NCBI GenBank assembly: GCA_045805265.1
Contig: JBJMLO010000016.1
Coordinates: 124,001-188,000 of the forward strand
DNA from: JBJMLO01 sp045805265
GTDB lineage: Bacteria > Actinomycetota > UBA4738 > JACQTL01
DNA length: 64,000 nt
Direction of reading: 5' to 3'
In this document: positions 48,624 to 57,241 of the stretch, piece by piece
How positions within the stretch are numbered: the first letter of the stretch is position 1
How the letters are laid out: every line of letters starts with the position of its first letter
Translations under genes and position numbers: made by a program
The notes under the pieces: model-generated
Database searches by the model: none
What the model was told of the DNA's origin: nothing
What the model saw: only the letters and a program-made list of their open reading frames with translations

Positions 48624-49790
48624 GTGATCGTCGCCGGGACGGGCAGCGCAGAGGCCGAGGCGCGCGAGGAGTTCCGCCAGAGCGTCCGCGCGTTCGTGAA
48701 TCGCGAGGTCCTGCCCGGCGCCGAGGACCTCGACCAGCACGGTGTCTTCCCCCGGCGGTTGTTCGAGCGGCTGGGGGAACTGGGGCACTTCGGCATCCGG
48801 TACCCCGAGGACGTCGGGGGGCAGGGGGCCGACTTCGCCACGGCATGCGTGCTGTACGAGGAGCTGGCGGCCGGAAGCCTTTCCCTGGCGGCCATCTGCG
48901 CCATGCAGAGCCTGATGGGAACGCATTTCGTGTTCAGGTTCGGGACCCCCCAGCAGCACGACGAGTACCTGCGGCCGGCGCTCCGCGGCGAGAAGGTGGC
49001 CACGTTCGCGCTGACGGAGGCGAACGCCGGGTCCGACCTCGGCGCCATGACGACGCGGGCCGAGCGGACCAGGGGCGGCTGGGTCCTGCGGGGCGCCAAG
49101 ACCTGGATCACCAACGCACCGGTGGCCGACTTCCTGACCGTGGGCGCGAAGACGAGCGACGAGCCGGGGCTGAAGAACATCGCGCTGTTCCTGGTGGACG
49201 CGGGCAACCCCGGCTACTGGGTGGGGCGGCCCATCGAGAAGCTGGGCGTCCGCTCGTCGCTCACGTCGGAGATCGGTCTCGACGACTGTGAGGTCCCGGC
49301 GGACGCGCTCCTCGGGGGCGAGGGCGACGGTGTTCGCAACGTGGGGAGCGTGCTGTCGGAGATCCGGGCGATGACGGCCGCGCTGGCGGTGGGGCTGGCG
49401 GGGCGCGCACTGGCCGACGCGGCCCGGTACGCGACCGACCGGGAGGCCTTCGGCAAGCCGATCGGGAAGTTCCAGGCCATCGAGCACAAGCTGGCCGAGA
49501 TGGCGACCGACCTGGAGGCGGCCCGGCTGATGGCCGCGGAGTCGGCCGCCCGGATCGACGCGGGCGACCGCTCGGTGGCGTTCGCCGCCATGGCCAAGCT
49601 GTTCGCGACCGAGGCGTGTGCGCGGATCGTGGACGAGGGGACCCGGATCCACGGGAGCTACGGGTTCGCGATGGAGTACCCGGCCCAGCGGTACTTCCGG
49701 GACGCCCGGTTCCTGCTGTACGGCGGGGGGACCTCCGAGCTGCTCCGGGGGCTGATCGGCCGCGAGGTCCTGAAGGCCGCTGGGGCCTAA
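48624..49790 (+). CDS. Acyl-CoA dehydrogenase family protein
   Basis: A 388-residue flavoprotein: F-A-L-T-E-A-N-A-G-S-D-L (FAD/substrate), W-I-T-N-A, and Y-A-T-D-R-E-A-F-G-K-P-I-G with E-Y-P-A-Q-R-Y-F-R-D-A-R at the end. The usual base motif Y-E-G-T is Y-G-G-G-T here, so the catalytic Glu is not at the common site and may lie on another helix, as in isovaleryl-CoA dehydrogenase; the candidate is not clear. It starts 10 bases after the mutase and abuts the CoA-transferase gene, forming a three-gene operon. Confidence 0.87.
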   Translation: MIVAGTGSAEAEAREEFRQSVRAFVNREVLPGAEDLDQHGVFPRRLFERLGELGHFGIRYPEDVGGQGADFATACVLYEELAAGSLSLAAICAMQSLMGTHFVFRFGTPQQHDEYLRPALRGEKVATFALTEANAGSDLGAMTTRAERTRGGWVLRGAKTWITNAPVADFLTVGAKTSDEPGLKNIALFLVDAGNPGYWVGRPIEKLGVRSSLTSEIGLDDCEVPADALLGGEGDGVRNVGSVLSEIRAMTAALAVGLAGRALADAARYATDREAFGKPIGKFQAIEHKLAEMATDLEAARLMAAESAARIDAGDRSVAFAAMAKLFATEACARIVDEGTRIHGSYGFAMEYPAQRYFRDARFLLYGGGTSELLRGLIGREVLKAAGA

Positions 49791-50978
49791 GTGTCGCGGA
49801 CCCTGCAGGGCGTTCGCGTGTTGGACCTCACCCGCATGCTCGCCGGGCCCTACGGCTCGATGCTGCTCGCCGACATGGGCGCCGAGGTCGTGAAGGTCGA
49901 GGACCCCCGGGGGGGCGACCCCATCCGTCAGATGGGCCCGCCGTTCCTCGACGGCGAGAGCGCGTACTTCCTCGCGATCAACCGGAACAAGAAGAGCATC
50001 ACGCTGGACCTCCAGACCCCCGAGGGGCGGGCGGTGTTTCTGGAGCTGGTTGCGGTGTCCGATGTGGTGATCGACAACTTCCGGCCCGGGGTGGCGGAGC
50101 GGCTCGGCATCGACCCGGCGTCCTGCAGAACGGTCCGGCCGGACGTGATCACGTGCTCGGTCACGGCATTCGGGTCGGACGGCCCCTACCGCGACCTGCC
50201 GGCCTTCGACCTCATCCTGCAGGCGATGGGCGGTGCCATGTCGGTGACGGGGGAACCGGGGCGACCGCCCGTGCGCATGGGGTTGCCCATGGGCGACCTG
50301 GCCGGCGGGATGTTCGCGGCCCAGGCCGTCTGCGGGGCGCTGTTCCACCGGGAGCGGACGGGCGAGGGTCAACACATCGACATCGGTCTGCTCGACGCGC
50401 AGGCCTCGCTCCTGACGTACGTGGCGGCGTACCACTGGGCCGACGGCCGCGTGCCCGGCCCGATCGGAACCGGACACCAGACCGTCGTCCCGTACGACGC
50501 CTTCGAGTGCGCCGACGGCGTCGGCATCGTCGTGGCGGTGTTCACGGACCGGTTCTGGCCGCCGTTCTGCCGGGCCGTCGGCCTCCCCGAGCTGACCGAC
50601 CGGTATCCGCTGAACGCCGACCGCCTGGCGGCGAAGGAAGAGCTGCTGCGCGTGCTGGGCGAGCGGTTCCGGGAACGCCCCGCGGACGAGTGGCTCGCAG
50701 TGCTGCGCGACGGGGGCGTCCCCTGCGGGCCGGTGAACACCGTCGACCGGGTGCTGCGCGACCCCCAGATCCTGCACCGGGGGATGGTCGCGGAGACAAG
50801 CCGCCCCCACCCGGTGGCGGGCACCTATCCGGTGCTGGGGAACCCGGTCCGTGTGGGCGACGAGGAGACCTACGAGCCGGCTCCGCAGCTCGGCGAGCAC
50901 GACGACGAGATTTACAGCGGCGTGCTGGGGATGGGGCCGGATCGGCTGGCCTCGCTCCGGGCCGCCGGCGTGATCTGA
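49791..50978 (+). CDS. Family III (CaiB/BaiF) CoA transferase
   Basis: A 395-residue CoA transferase. N-terminal G-V-R-V-L-D-L-T-R-M-L-A-G-P-Y, D-M-G-A-E-V-V-K-V-E-D-P, and the catalytic Asp in M-G-D-L-A-G-G near residue 170. It moves CoA between an acyl-CoA donor and a carboxylate. GTG start directly after the acyl-CoA dehydrogenase stop, without a gap. Together with the mutase and dehydrogenase it could activate a dicarboxylic acid and feed its rearranged thioester to oxidation. Confidence 0.92.
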   Translation: MSRTLQGVRVLDLTRMLAGPYGSMLLADMGAEVVKVEDPRGGDPIRQMGPPFLDGESAYFLAINRNKKSITLDLQTPEGRAVFLELVAVSDVVIDNFRPGVAERLGIDPASCRTVRPDVITCSVTAFGSDGPYRDLPAFDLILQAMGGAMSVTGEPGRPPVRMGLPMGDLAGGMFAAQAVCGALFHRERTGEGQHIDIGLLDAQASLLTYVAAYHWADGRVPGPIGTGHQTVVPYDAFECADGVGIVVAVFTDRFWPPFCRAVGLPELTDRYPLNADRLAAKEELLRVLGERFRERPADEWLAVLRDGGVPCGPVNTVDRVLRDPQILHRGMVAETSRPHPVAGTYPVLGNPVRVGDEETYEPAPQLGEHDDEIYSGVLGMGPDRLASLRAAGVI

Positions 50979-50986
50979 GGACGAGG

Positions 50987-51406
50987 TCAGGGATCGGCGG
51001 CCACACCTCGACGGCGCCGGACGCCCTCGGTGACCCGGCGGACGATGTCGGGGAGCGAGCTCCCGACCGGGAAGACCAGGAACCCCTGGGCCTCGAGCCG
51101 CTCCCGGCTGTCGGGCGAAATCGTGCCGCCGACGGCGAGCACGACGTCGTCCGCGCCCTCGTCCCGGAGGGCCTGGACCAACCGGGCGCCGTAGTCCTCG
51201 TGGGTTCCCGACAGCACCGAGAGCCCGATCACGTCCACGTCCTCCTGAATCGCGGCCGTGACGATGGAGGCGACGGTCTGGTGGCGGCCCGTGTACACGA
51301 CCTCCATGCCGGCGTCGCGGAGGGCCATCGTGACGACCTTGGCCCCGCGGTCGTGGCCGTCGAGCCCGGGCTTCGCCATCAGCACGCGGATCGGGCGCTC
51401 GGCCAT
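50987..51406 (-). CDS. B12-binding subunit of acyl-CoA mutase
   Basis: A 139-residue cobalamin-binding domain: K-P-G-L-D-G-H-D-R-G with the cobalt-ligating His (D-x-H-x-x-G), I-G-L-S-V-L-S-G-T-H and V-A-V-G-G-T-I. It completes the large subunit at 47 kb. Unusually, it lies 2.4 kb away on the opposite strand, convergent with the CoA transferase (8-base gap), so the two subunits are transcribed separately. Confidence 0.92.
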   Translation of the reverse strand: MAERPIRVLMAKPGLDGHDRGAKVVTMALRDAGMEVVYTGRHQTVASIVTAAIQEDVDVIGLSVLSGTHEDYGARLVQALRDEGADDVVLAVGGTISPDSRERLEAQGFLVFPVGSSLPDIVRRVTEGVRRRRGVAADP

Positions 51407-51477
51407 CGCCGCGCAATCGTAGCGGCCGGAGGAAGTCGCGCCGTACAGTGACCGCCTCTCGGTGGGGAGGAGGAGGT

Positions 51478-52227
51478 ATGGGTCGAACGTTCTCGGTGTC
51501 CCGCGCGGTCGTGACCGGCGCCGCGCGCGGGATCGGCGCCGCGATCGCCGGGCGGCTGGCCGCCGAGGGGCTCGCCGTCGCGGTGCTCGACGTCGACGAG
51601 GCCGGGGCGAAGGAGCGCGCGGCAGCGATCGCCTCGGGAACGGCGGCGCGGGCCGTCGGCATCGCGTGCGACGTGTCGGACCGTGCTGCCGTGGCCCGGG
51701 CGTTCGAGGAGGCGACTGGGTTCCTCGGTGGGCTCGACACGGTCGTCACCAACGCCGGCATCGCGCGCGACGCGTTCCTCCACAAGACGACCGACGAGCA
51801 GTGGGACCAGGTCATCGGCGTGCAGCTCACCGGCACCTTCGCCTGCCTGCGGGCCGCCGCGCCGCTGTTGCGGGCCGAGGGCCCGGGCCGGGTCGTGTGC
51901 ATCTCGTCCATCTCGGCGGCGACCGGGAACCTGGGTCAGGCCAACTACACGGCGGCGAAGGGCGGCATCACGTCCCTCGCCAAGACGGCCGCGCGGGAGT
52001 TCGCCCGCTCCCAGACGACCGTGAACGTCGTGCGGCCGGGGTTCGTCGACACGGACATGACGAGGGGCATGCCGGAGGACGCTCGGGCGGCGCTGATCGG
52101 GTCGATCCCGCTCGGCCGCGCCGGCGTGCCGGACGACGTCGCCGGGGCCGTCGCGTTCCTGTGCAGCGACGACGCCGCCTTCATGACGGGCGCGGTGCTC
52201 GACGTGAACGGCGGCTCGTACATGTAG
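51478..52227 (+). CDS. SDR-family 3-hydroxyacyl-type dehydrogenase (FabG-like)
   Basis: A 249-residue classical SDR: T-G-A-A-R-G-I-G (12-19), N-A-G-I-A-R-D, S-S-I-S (catalytic Ser) and Y-T-A-A-K (Tyr, Lys), then N-V-V-R-P-G-F-V-D-T-D-M. The full tetrad is present. The context with hydratases and a mutase suggests oxidation of a 3-hydroxyacyl-CoA, though FabG-type acetoacetyl-ACP reduction is possible. A TACAGT box (51444-51449) and a strong GAGGAGGAGG site precede the ATG. The MaoC-like gene follows after 5 bases. Confidence 0.9.
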   Translation: MGRTFSVSRAVVTGAARGIGAAIAGRLAAEGLAVAVLDVDEAGAKERAAAIASGTAARAVGIACDVSDRAAVARAFEEATGFLGGLDTVVTNAGIARDAFLHKTTDEQWDQVIGVQLTGTFACLRAAAPLLRAEGPGRVVCISSISAATGNLGQANYTAAKGGITSLAKTAAREFARSQTTVNVVRPGFVDTDMTRGMPEDARAALIGSIPLGRAGVPDDVAGAVAFLCSDDAAFMTGAVLDVNGGSYM

Positions 52228-52232
52228 GCGTG

Positions 52233-53072
52233 ATGGCGATCAACCGGGAACGCATGGGCGCCGAGTACCCGGTCCCCGATCTCGAGGTGACCGCGGAGCG
52301 CATCGCGGCCTACGCGGACGCCACCGGAGATCAGCTGCCGGCGTACCGATGGGACGGCGCCGTGGCCCCGCCGGTGTTCGCGATCGTCCCGGCGTGGCCC
52401 GCGGTGGCGGCCGTGCTGGCGGACGAGTCCACCGGGATCGAGGTGGGACGGACCGTGCACGGCGAGCAGCGCATGCGCCTGCACCGGCCGATCCGCGCCG
52501 GCGACCTCCTCCGCTCGGTCGGCCGCCTGGTGTCGGTCGAGGAAAGGGGCGCCAACGAGGTGTTCGTGATCGCGCTGGCCACGACGGACGGCGACGGGAA
52601 GCCGGTGGCCGACCAGGAGGTCGTGGTCGTCTCCCGCGGCACGGCGGCCGGGGTCGCTCCGGCAGCGAGGCCGGCTGCCGCCCCGAAGCCGGCACGGAAA
52701 CCCGCGCCCGAGCCGCCCCCGCCGGACCTCGAGCGGACCGTCGAGCTCGACCCGAACATCACGTTCGAGTATTCCGCGGCGGCCGGCGACGACAATCGGA
52801 TCCATGTCGACGACGAGTTCGCGCGATCGGTCGGCCTGCCAGGGATCATCGTCCAGGGCCTATGCCTGCTGTCGATCTCATTGCAGCCCGTCGTCGAGCT
52901 GGCCGGCGGGCCGGAGCGCATCCGGGAGGTCGCCGTTCGGTTCGCCGCGCCCATCCGTCCGGGCCAAGCCTTCACCACGCGCGTGTGGCGGCAGGCGGCC
53001 TGGTTCGCGTTCGACGGCCTGGGACCCGACGGGGACGTGCTCCGCAACGGACGGGTGACCCTGGCGGACTGA
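52233..53072 (+). CDS. Double hot-dog MaoC-like dehydratase/hydratase
   Basis: A 279-residue fusion of two hot-dog domains joined by an Ala/Pro/Lys-rich linker (about 138-163). The C-terminal half has the hydratase motif with A-G-D-D-N-R-I-H-V-D (Asp and His) and G-I-I-V-Q-G-L; the N-terminal half lacks it. This architecture matches eukaryotic-type MFE-2 and mycobacterial (R)-specific enoyl-CoA hydratases. Alternative GTG start 3 bases earlier. Downstream partner of the SDR; convergent with the MDR gene. Confidence 0.87.
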   Translation: MAINRERMGAEYPVPDLEVTAERIAAYADATGDQLPAYRWDGAVAPPVFAIVPAWPAVAAVLADESTGIEVGRTVHGEQRMRLHRPIRAGDLLRSVGRLVSVEERGANEVFVIALATTDGDGKPVADQEVVVVSRGTAAGVAPAARPAAAPKPARKPAPEPPPPDLERTVELDPNITFEYSAAAGDDNRIHVDDEFARSVGLPGIIVQGLCLLSISLQPVVELAGGPERIREVAVRFAAPIRPGQAFTTRVWRQAAWFAFDGLGPDGDVLRNGRVTLAD

Positions 53073-53081
53073 TCGCCCGCG

Positions 53082-54032
53082 TCACGGCTCCAGCACGAGG
53101 CGCCCGCGGGCGGTGCCGCGCTCCAGCGCGTCGAGCGCGCGGCGGACCTCCGCCAGAGGGAACGTCGTGACCTCCAGCGTCAGCTCGCCCCGGCCCAGCT
53201 GTCCGAGCAGCTCCGCCGCGACGGCGCGGGCCTCCCGCTCCCGACGGATCATGTTGAGGGGGAGGAGCCGGACGTCTCGCTGCATCAGCCTGGAGAGATC
53301 GATCTCCGTTCGCACCCCGGCGGTGTAGCCGACCAGGACGATCCGCCCACCGGGGGCGACGCCCTCCACGAGCTCAGCAAGCCCCGGTCCGCCGACCGTG
53401 TCGACCATCAGGTCCACTCCGTCGCCCTCGGCCCGCACCTCCTCGACGATCGCGGCCCCCGAACCGACGACCGCGCGTGTCCCCTCCGGGAGGGCGCCCG
53501 CCCGTCCGGGTCGCGACACGATCCCAACCACCTCCGCCGCCCCGGCCCGCTGGGCGAGCTGGACTGCCAGCGAGCCGACGCCGCCGGCCGCGCCCCGGAC
53601 CGCCACCCGCTCCCCGGGACGGACCCGGCCGACGTCGTGCAGCGCGGCGTGGGCCGACGTCGCCGCGGAGAAGAAGCAGCCGGCGACCGGCAGGGGCACC
53701 CCGTCGGGGACCGGCATCAGGGCGACCTCGCGAACCGCCGCCAGCTCCGCCCACGTCCCATCCGTGACCGTCCCGAGCCCCGCGCCCCGGAACCACACCT
53801 CGGCCCCCTGCGGGAAGCGCTCTGATGCCAGCACGGTCCCCGAGCCCTCGACGCCGGGGACGTACGGGAGGGCCGGGTGTCGGTAGAACCCCCCACGCAT
53901 GATGTCCAGGTCGACGTGGCCCACCGCGGCGGCCGCGACCCGCACCTGGGCCTCGCCGGGTTCCGGGACAGGATCGTCGACCTCCTCGACGGTCGGGAGC
54001 TCGCCCCACATCCGGACCACCGCCGCCCGCAC
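53082..54032 (-). CDS. Quinone oxidoreductase-like MDR (zinc-free)
   Basis: A 316-residue medium-chain reductase. GroES-like N-domain (A-A-A-V-G-H-V-D, Y-V-P-G-V-E-G-S-G) and Rossmann loop G-A-A-G-G-V-G-S-L-A-V-Q. No zinc-ligand cysteines are seen, as in NADPH:quinone oxidoreductases and enoyl reductases. Last gene of the long minus-strand operon, 15 bases after the enoyl-CoA hydratase. May reduce a quinone or an enoyl/enone intermediate. Confidence 0.87.
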   Translation of the reverse strand: MRAAVVRMWGELPTVEEVDDPVPEPGEAQVRVAAAAVGHVDLDIMRGGFYRHPALPYVPGVEGSGTVLASERFPQGAEVWFRGAGLGTVTDGTWAELAAVREVALMPVPDGVPLPVAGCFFSAATSAHAALHDVGRVRPGERVAVRGAAGGVGSLAVQLAQRAGAAEVVGIVSRPGRAGALPEGTRAVVGSGAAIVEEVRAEGDGVDLMVDTVGGPGLAELVEGVAPGGRIVLVGYTAGVRTEIDLSRLMQRDVRLLPLNMIRREREARAVAAELLGQLGRGELTLEVTTFPLAEVRRALDALERGTARGRLVLEP

Positions 54033-54047
54033 CGAGGCCGCTCCCGC

Positions 54048-54851
54048 TCAGCGCCCGGTGAACCGGGGGGGACGGCGGTCGAGGAACGCCTGGAGCCCCT
54101 CGCGCGCGTCCTCGGTCTTGATCAGCTCGAAGACGGCCTGCTCCTCGATCGCGAGGCCCTCCTCGAGCGGGCGGCCGACGCCGCCCCGAACGGCCCGTTT
54201 CAGGAGGCCGATGGTCCTGGTGGCCCGGGCGGCCAGGGTCCGCGCCAGCTCCAGCGCGGTTGGCAGCACCTCCGCCCGGTCCTCGACGACGACGTCGATC
54301 AGCCCGAGTGCGGCGGCCTCGTCCCCGGAGAGCCGCTCCCCCAGCATCATCAGGCGGAGGGCCCGTGCCGGGCCGACAGCCCGCGACAGCCGCTGGGTCC
54401 CGCCGGCGCCGGGGAACAGACCCAGCTCGATCTCGGGGAACCCGATGACGGAGTCGGACGCGGCCACGCGGAGGTCGCAGGCCAGCGCCAGCTCCGCGCC
54501 GCCGCCCAGCGCGTACCCGCGGATGGCCGCGATCACGGGCTTTGGCATGTCCTCCAGCGCGGCCTGGACGTGGATCCACCGCCGTACCTTGCGGTGGTTC
54601 TGCACGGAGAGGTCCCGCATCATCGACACGTCGGCCCCCGCGCAGAACGCCCGCTCGGTTCCGGTGATCACCACGGCGCGGACGCCGGCGTCCGCCGCGA
54701 GGGACTCCGCGGTGGCGAGGAACTCCGCGATGACCTCCAGGTCCACGGCGTTCACCGGCGGCCGGTCGAGGGTCACGACCGCGACGCCGTCCTCCAACTC
54801 CACCGACAGGTGCCGGAGGGGCCCCGGCGCGTCGTCCGATGGCGGCGTCAC
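54048..54851 (-). CDS. Enoyl-CoA hydratase/isomerase family protein
   Basis: A 267-residue crotonase. The oxyanion loop A-F-C-A-G-A-D and G-Y-A-L-G-G-G-A-E-L-A are present; both catalytic glutamates are in place (G-G-A-E and P-E-I-E-L-G-L-F-P-G), so it should be a true hydratase rather than an isomerase. The GTG overlaps the CoA-transferase stop by 4 bases. Confidence 0.92.
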   Translation of the reverse strand: MTPPSDDAPGPLRHLSVELEDGVAVVTLDRPPVNAVDLEVIAEFLATAESLAADAGVRAVVITGTERAFCAGADVSMMRDLSVQNHRKVRRWIHVQAALEDMPKPVIAAIRGYALGGGAELALACDLRVAASDSVIGFPEIELGLFPGAGGTQRLSRAVGPARALRLMMLGERLSGDEAAALGLIDVVVEDRAEVLPTALELARTLAARATRTIGLLKRAVRGGVGRPLEEGLAIEEQAVFELIKTEDAREGLQAFLDRRPPRFTGR

Positions 54852-57241
54852 TCGAGCACCCCGGCGGCCCGCAGCTCCTCGATCTCCGGCGCCCCCATGT
54901 CGAGGAGCTCGGCGAGGACCTCGTCCGTGTGCTCGCCCAGGCGCGGGGCCGGCCGGTGCACCCCGCCCGGGGTTCCGGTGAGACGGACCGCGAGCCCCTC
55001 GTGGAGGATCTCGCCGGCGGCCGGGTGGCGGAGCGGGACGTAGAACCCCCGAGCGCGGAGGTGCTCGTCGCCGTCCACGAGATCCCGGCCGTCCTCGACC
55101 GGCGCCGCCGGGACGCCGGCCGACTGGAGCTCCGCGGCGGCCGCGGCCGCCGTTCGTCCCCGGGTCCAGACGGCCACGGCGGCGTCCAGGTCGTCCTCGT
55201 TCGCCTTCCTGTCCGGCAGCGTCGCGAACCGGGGGTCGGCCTCGAGGTCGGGGCCGCCGACCAGGCGGGCCATCGCGCCCCACTGCTGCTCCGTCTGTAC
55301 GGCCACGGCGCACCACGCGTCGTCCCCCGCGCAGGGGAACGCGCCGTGCGGCGCCATCCGGGGATGCCGGTTGCCGTCGTAGGAGGTCGACGAGATGCCG
55401 GCGGCGGCCTCCAGTAGGGCCGTGCCCGTCTGCGCGGCCATGGCCTCCAGCTGGGACAGGTCGATCTCGCGGCCCGCTCCGGTCCGGGCGCGCTCCTCCA
55501 GCGCCGCCAGGGTCCCGGCGACGGCGTGCAGCGCGGCGACCATGTCGCCCAGACCGAACGCGACCCCGGCGGGATCGCCGCCGCGCGGCCCCGTCTCGGC
55601 GGTGATCCCGGCGACCGCCGCCAGCGCATCCGCGTACGTCACCCGATCCCGCCACGGCCCGGTCTGTCCCATGCCGGCCATCCTCACGAGGATCAGGTCC
55701 GGGCGCAACGTCCGGAGCCGCTCGTACCCCAGCCCCCACCGCTCCAGGAGCCCTGCACTGAAGTTCTCCACAACCACGTCGCACCGCGGGACCAGCCGCG
55801 TGAGGAGCTCCATGCCCAGCGGGTGGCGCAGGTTCAGCGCGACGCCCCGCTTGTTCCGGTTGAAGTTGTTGAAGTAGCCGCTGCGGTCGGGGTCCGAGCC
55901 CCCCTCCCGGGTCAGGTGCATCGTCCCCGAGAACCGCGTCGGGTCGGGCCGGTGGCGCGACTCGACCTTGATGACGTCCGCGCCGTGGTCGGCCAGGATC
56001 ATCGTCGCGTACGGACCGGCCAGGACCCACGTCAGGTCCAGGACCCGGAGGCCGACCAGGGCGCCGCTACGTGTGACCGTCGGGACGCCGGTGGATCCCG
56101 ACGTAGGGACGTCCGCATCGGCACCGTCCGCCCGCCAGTCCTCCGGGACCACGCCGGGCTCCGGCGACCCGGGGATGCGCAGGCGGAGCGCCCGGCCCTC
56201 CGACCCCACATCGCGGACGGCGAACCCGGCGTCGCGAGCGCGCGACGATCCCGAGCGGGCCTCGATGAAGAAGTTCCGCGCGGCGAGCTGGGGATTGACG
56301 GCGACCTCGGCGGGTTCGTCGACGGAGGCCCAGGCGAGGCGCCGGCGTTGGGCCTCGTCGGCGAACGCCGCCTTGTCGAACCCGCGCGTGAACGCCTCCA
56401 CGACCTCGTCGATCCGGCGGCGGTCGGCGAATCGGGCCACGCCGTCCGCCCACTCGGGCCCGTCGAGCCCTCCGGCCTTCCCGTGCTCGGCCATCCAGTC
56501 GACCAGGCCGGTCCACATCCGCGGGCTGCCGCCGTAGCCGCCTGCCACGAAGCCATCGCGGCACCGGAACAGCCGGTGCGGCACGTGCGGATACCGGCTG
56601 CCGTCGCGGCGATGGACCTCGCCCCGGTGGATGTACAGCAGCGCGCCGTACTCGAGCGTCGAGGCCACGGCCTCCTGCATCGACACGTCCACCAGCTGGC
56701 CGAGGCCGGTCCGGCGCCGGGCCGCCACCGCTAGCAGCGCGCCGATCGCCGCGTTCGCCCCCGCCAGGTGGTACGCCTGCTCCCGCGGCGGAACCATCGG
56801 CGGGCCGTCGGGCTCGCCGGACAGCGCCATCATGCCGCCAGCAGCGCAGGCAACCATGTCCGTGGCCTTCCACGATGCCCGCGGTCCGGTCAGCCCGAAC
56901 GGCGTCACGACGACGTGAACGAGCGACGGAGCCCGTCGGGCCACCTCGTCCCGGTCGATCCGCCACGCCGTTCCCGTTCCGTCCGTCGTGCTCTCGATCA
57001 GCACGTCGGCCCGGTTCGCCAGCGCGAGCAGCTCCTCCCGGTCTGTCCCGCTCGCGGGGTCGAGGCACGCCATCCGCTTCCCCGCGTTCCAGTGCGCGAA
57101 CGCCGCCTCGCCACCGGGCCACGCGCGCATCGGGTCGCCACCGGGAGGCACGACGCGCAGGACGTCCGCGCCGAGACCGACCAGAATCCGGGTCGCGAAG
57201 ATCCCCGCCTCGTCGGTCAGGTCGAGGACGCGAAGGGTCAG
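54848..57241 (-). CDS. Tandem family III CoA transferase with degenerate first half
   Basis: A 797-residue protein made of two CaiB/BaiF units. The first (1 to about 390) begins L-R-V-L-D-L-T-D-E-A-G and has Y-H-L-A-G where the catalytic G-D-x-A-G would be. The second, from L-V-G-L-R-V-L-D-L-T-W near 400, keeps the Asp (G-L-G-D-M-V-A). Thus one active and one structural domain are inferred. The reading frame begins at CTG 57241, which overlaps the amidase stop as CTGA; no ATG/GTG/TTG fits the domain start. Overlaps on both sides show tight coupling. Confidence 0.87.
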   Translation of the reverse strand: MTLRVLDLTDEAGIFATRILVGLGADVLRVVPPGGDPMRAWPGGEAAFAHWNAGKRMACLDPASGTDREELLALANRADVLIESTTDGTGTAWRIDRDEVARRAPSLVHVVVTPFGLTGPRASWKATDMVACAAGGMMALSGEPDGPPMVPPREQAYHLAGANAAIGALLAVAARRRTGLGQLVDVSMQEAVASTLEYGALLYIHRGEVHRRDGSRYPHVPHRLFRCRDGFVAGGYGGSPRMWTGLVDWMAEHGKAGGLDGPEWADGVARFADRRRIDEVVEAFTRGFDKAAFADEAQRRRLAWASVDEPAEVAVNPQLAARNFFIEARSGSSRARDAGFAVRDVGSEGRALRLRIPGSPEPGVVPEDWRADGADADVPTSGSTGVPTVTRSGALVGLRVLDLTWVLAGPYATMILADHGADVIKVESRHRPDPTRFSGTMHLTREGGSDPDRSGYFNNFNRNKRGVALNLRHPLGMELLTRLVPRCDVVVENFSAGLLERWGLGYERLRTLRPDLILVRMAGMGQTGPWRDRVTYADALAAVAGITAETGPRGGDPAGVAFGLGDMVAALHAVAGTLAALEERARTGAGREIDLSQLEAMAAQTGTALLEAAAGISSTSYDGNRHPRMAPHGAFPCAGDDAWCAVAVQTEQQWGAMARLVGGPDLEADPRFATLPDRKANEDDLDAAVAVWTRGRTAAAAAAELQSAGVPAAPVEDGRDLVDGDEHLRARGFYVPLRHPAAGEILHEGLAVRLTGTPGGVHRPAPRLGEHTDEVLAELLDMGAPEIEELRAAGVLE

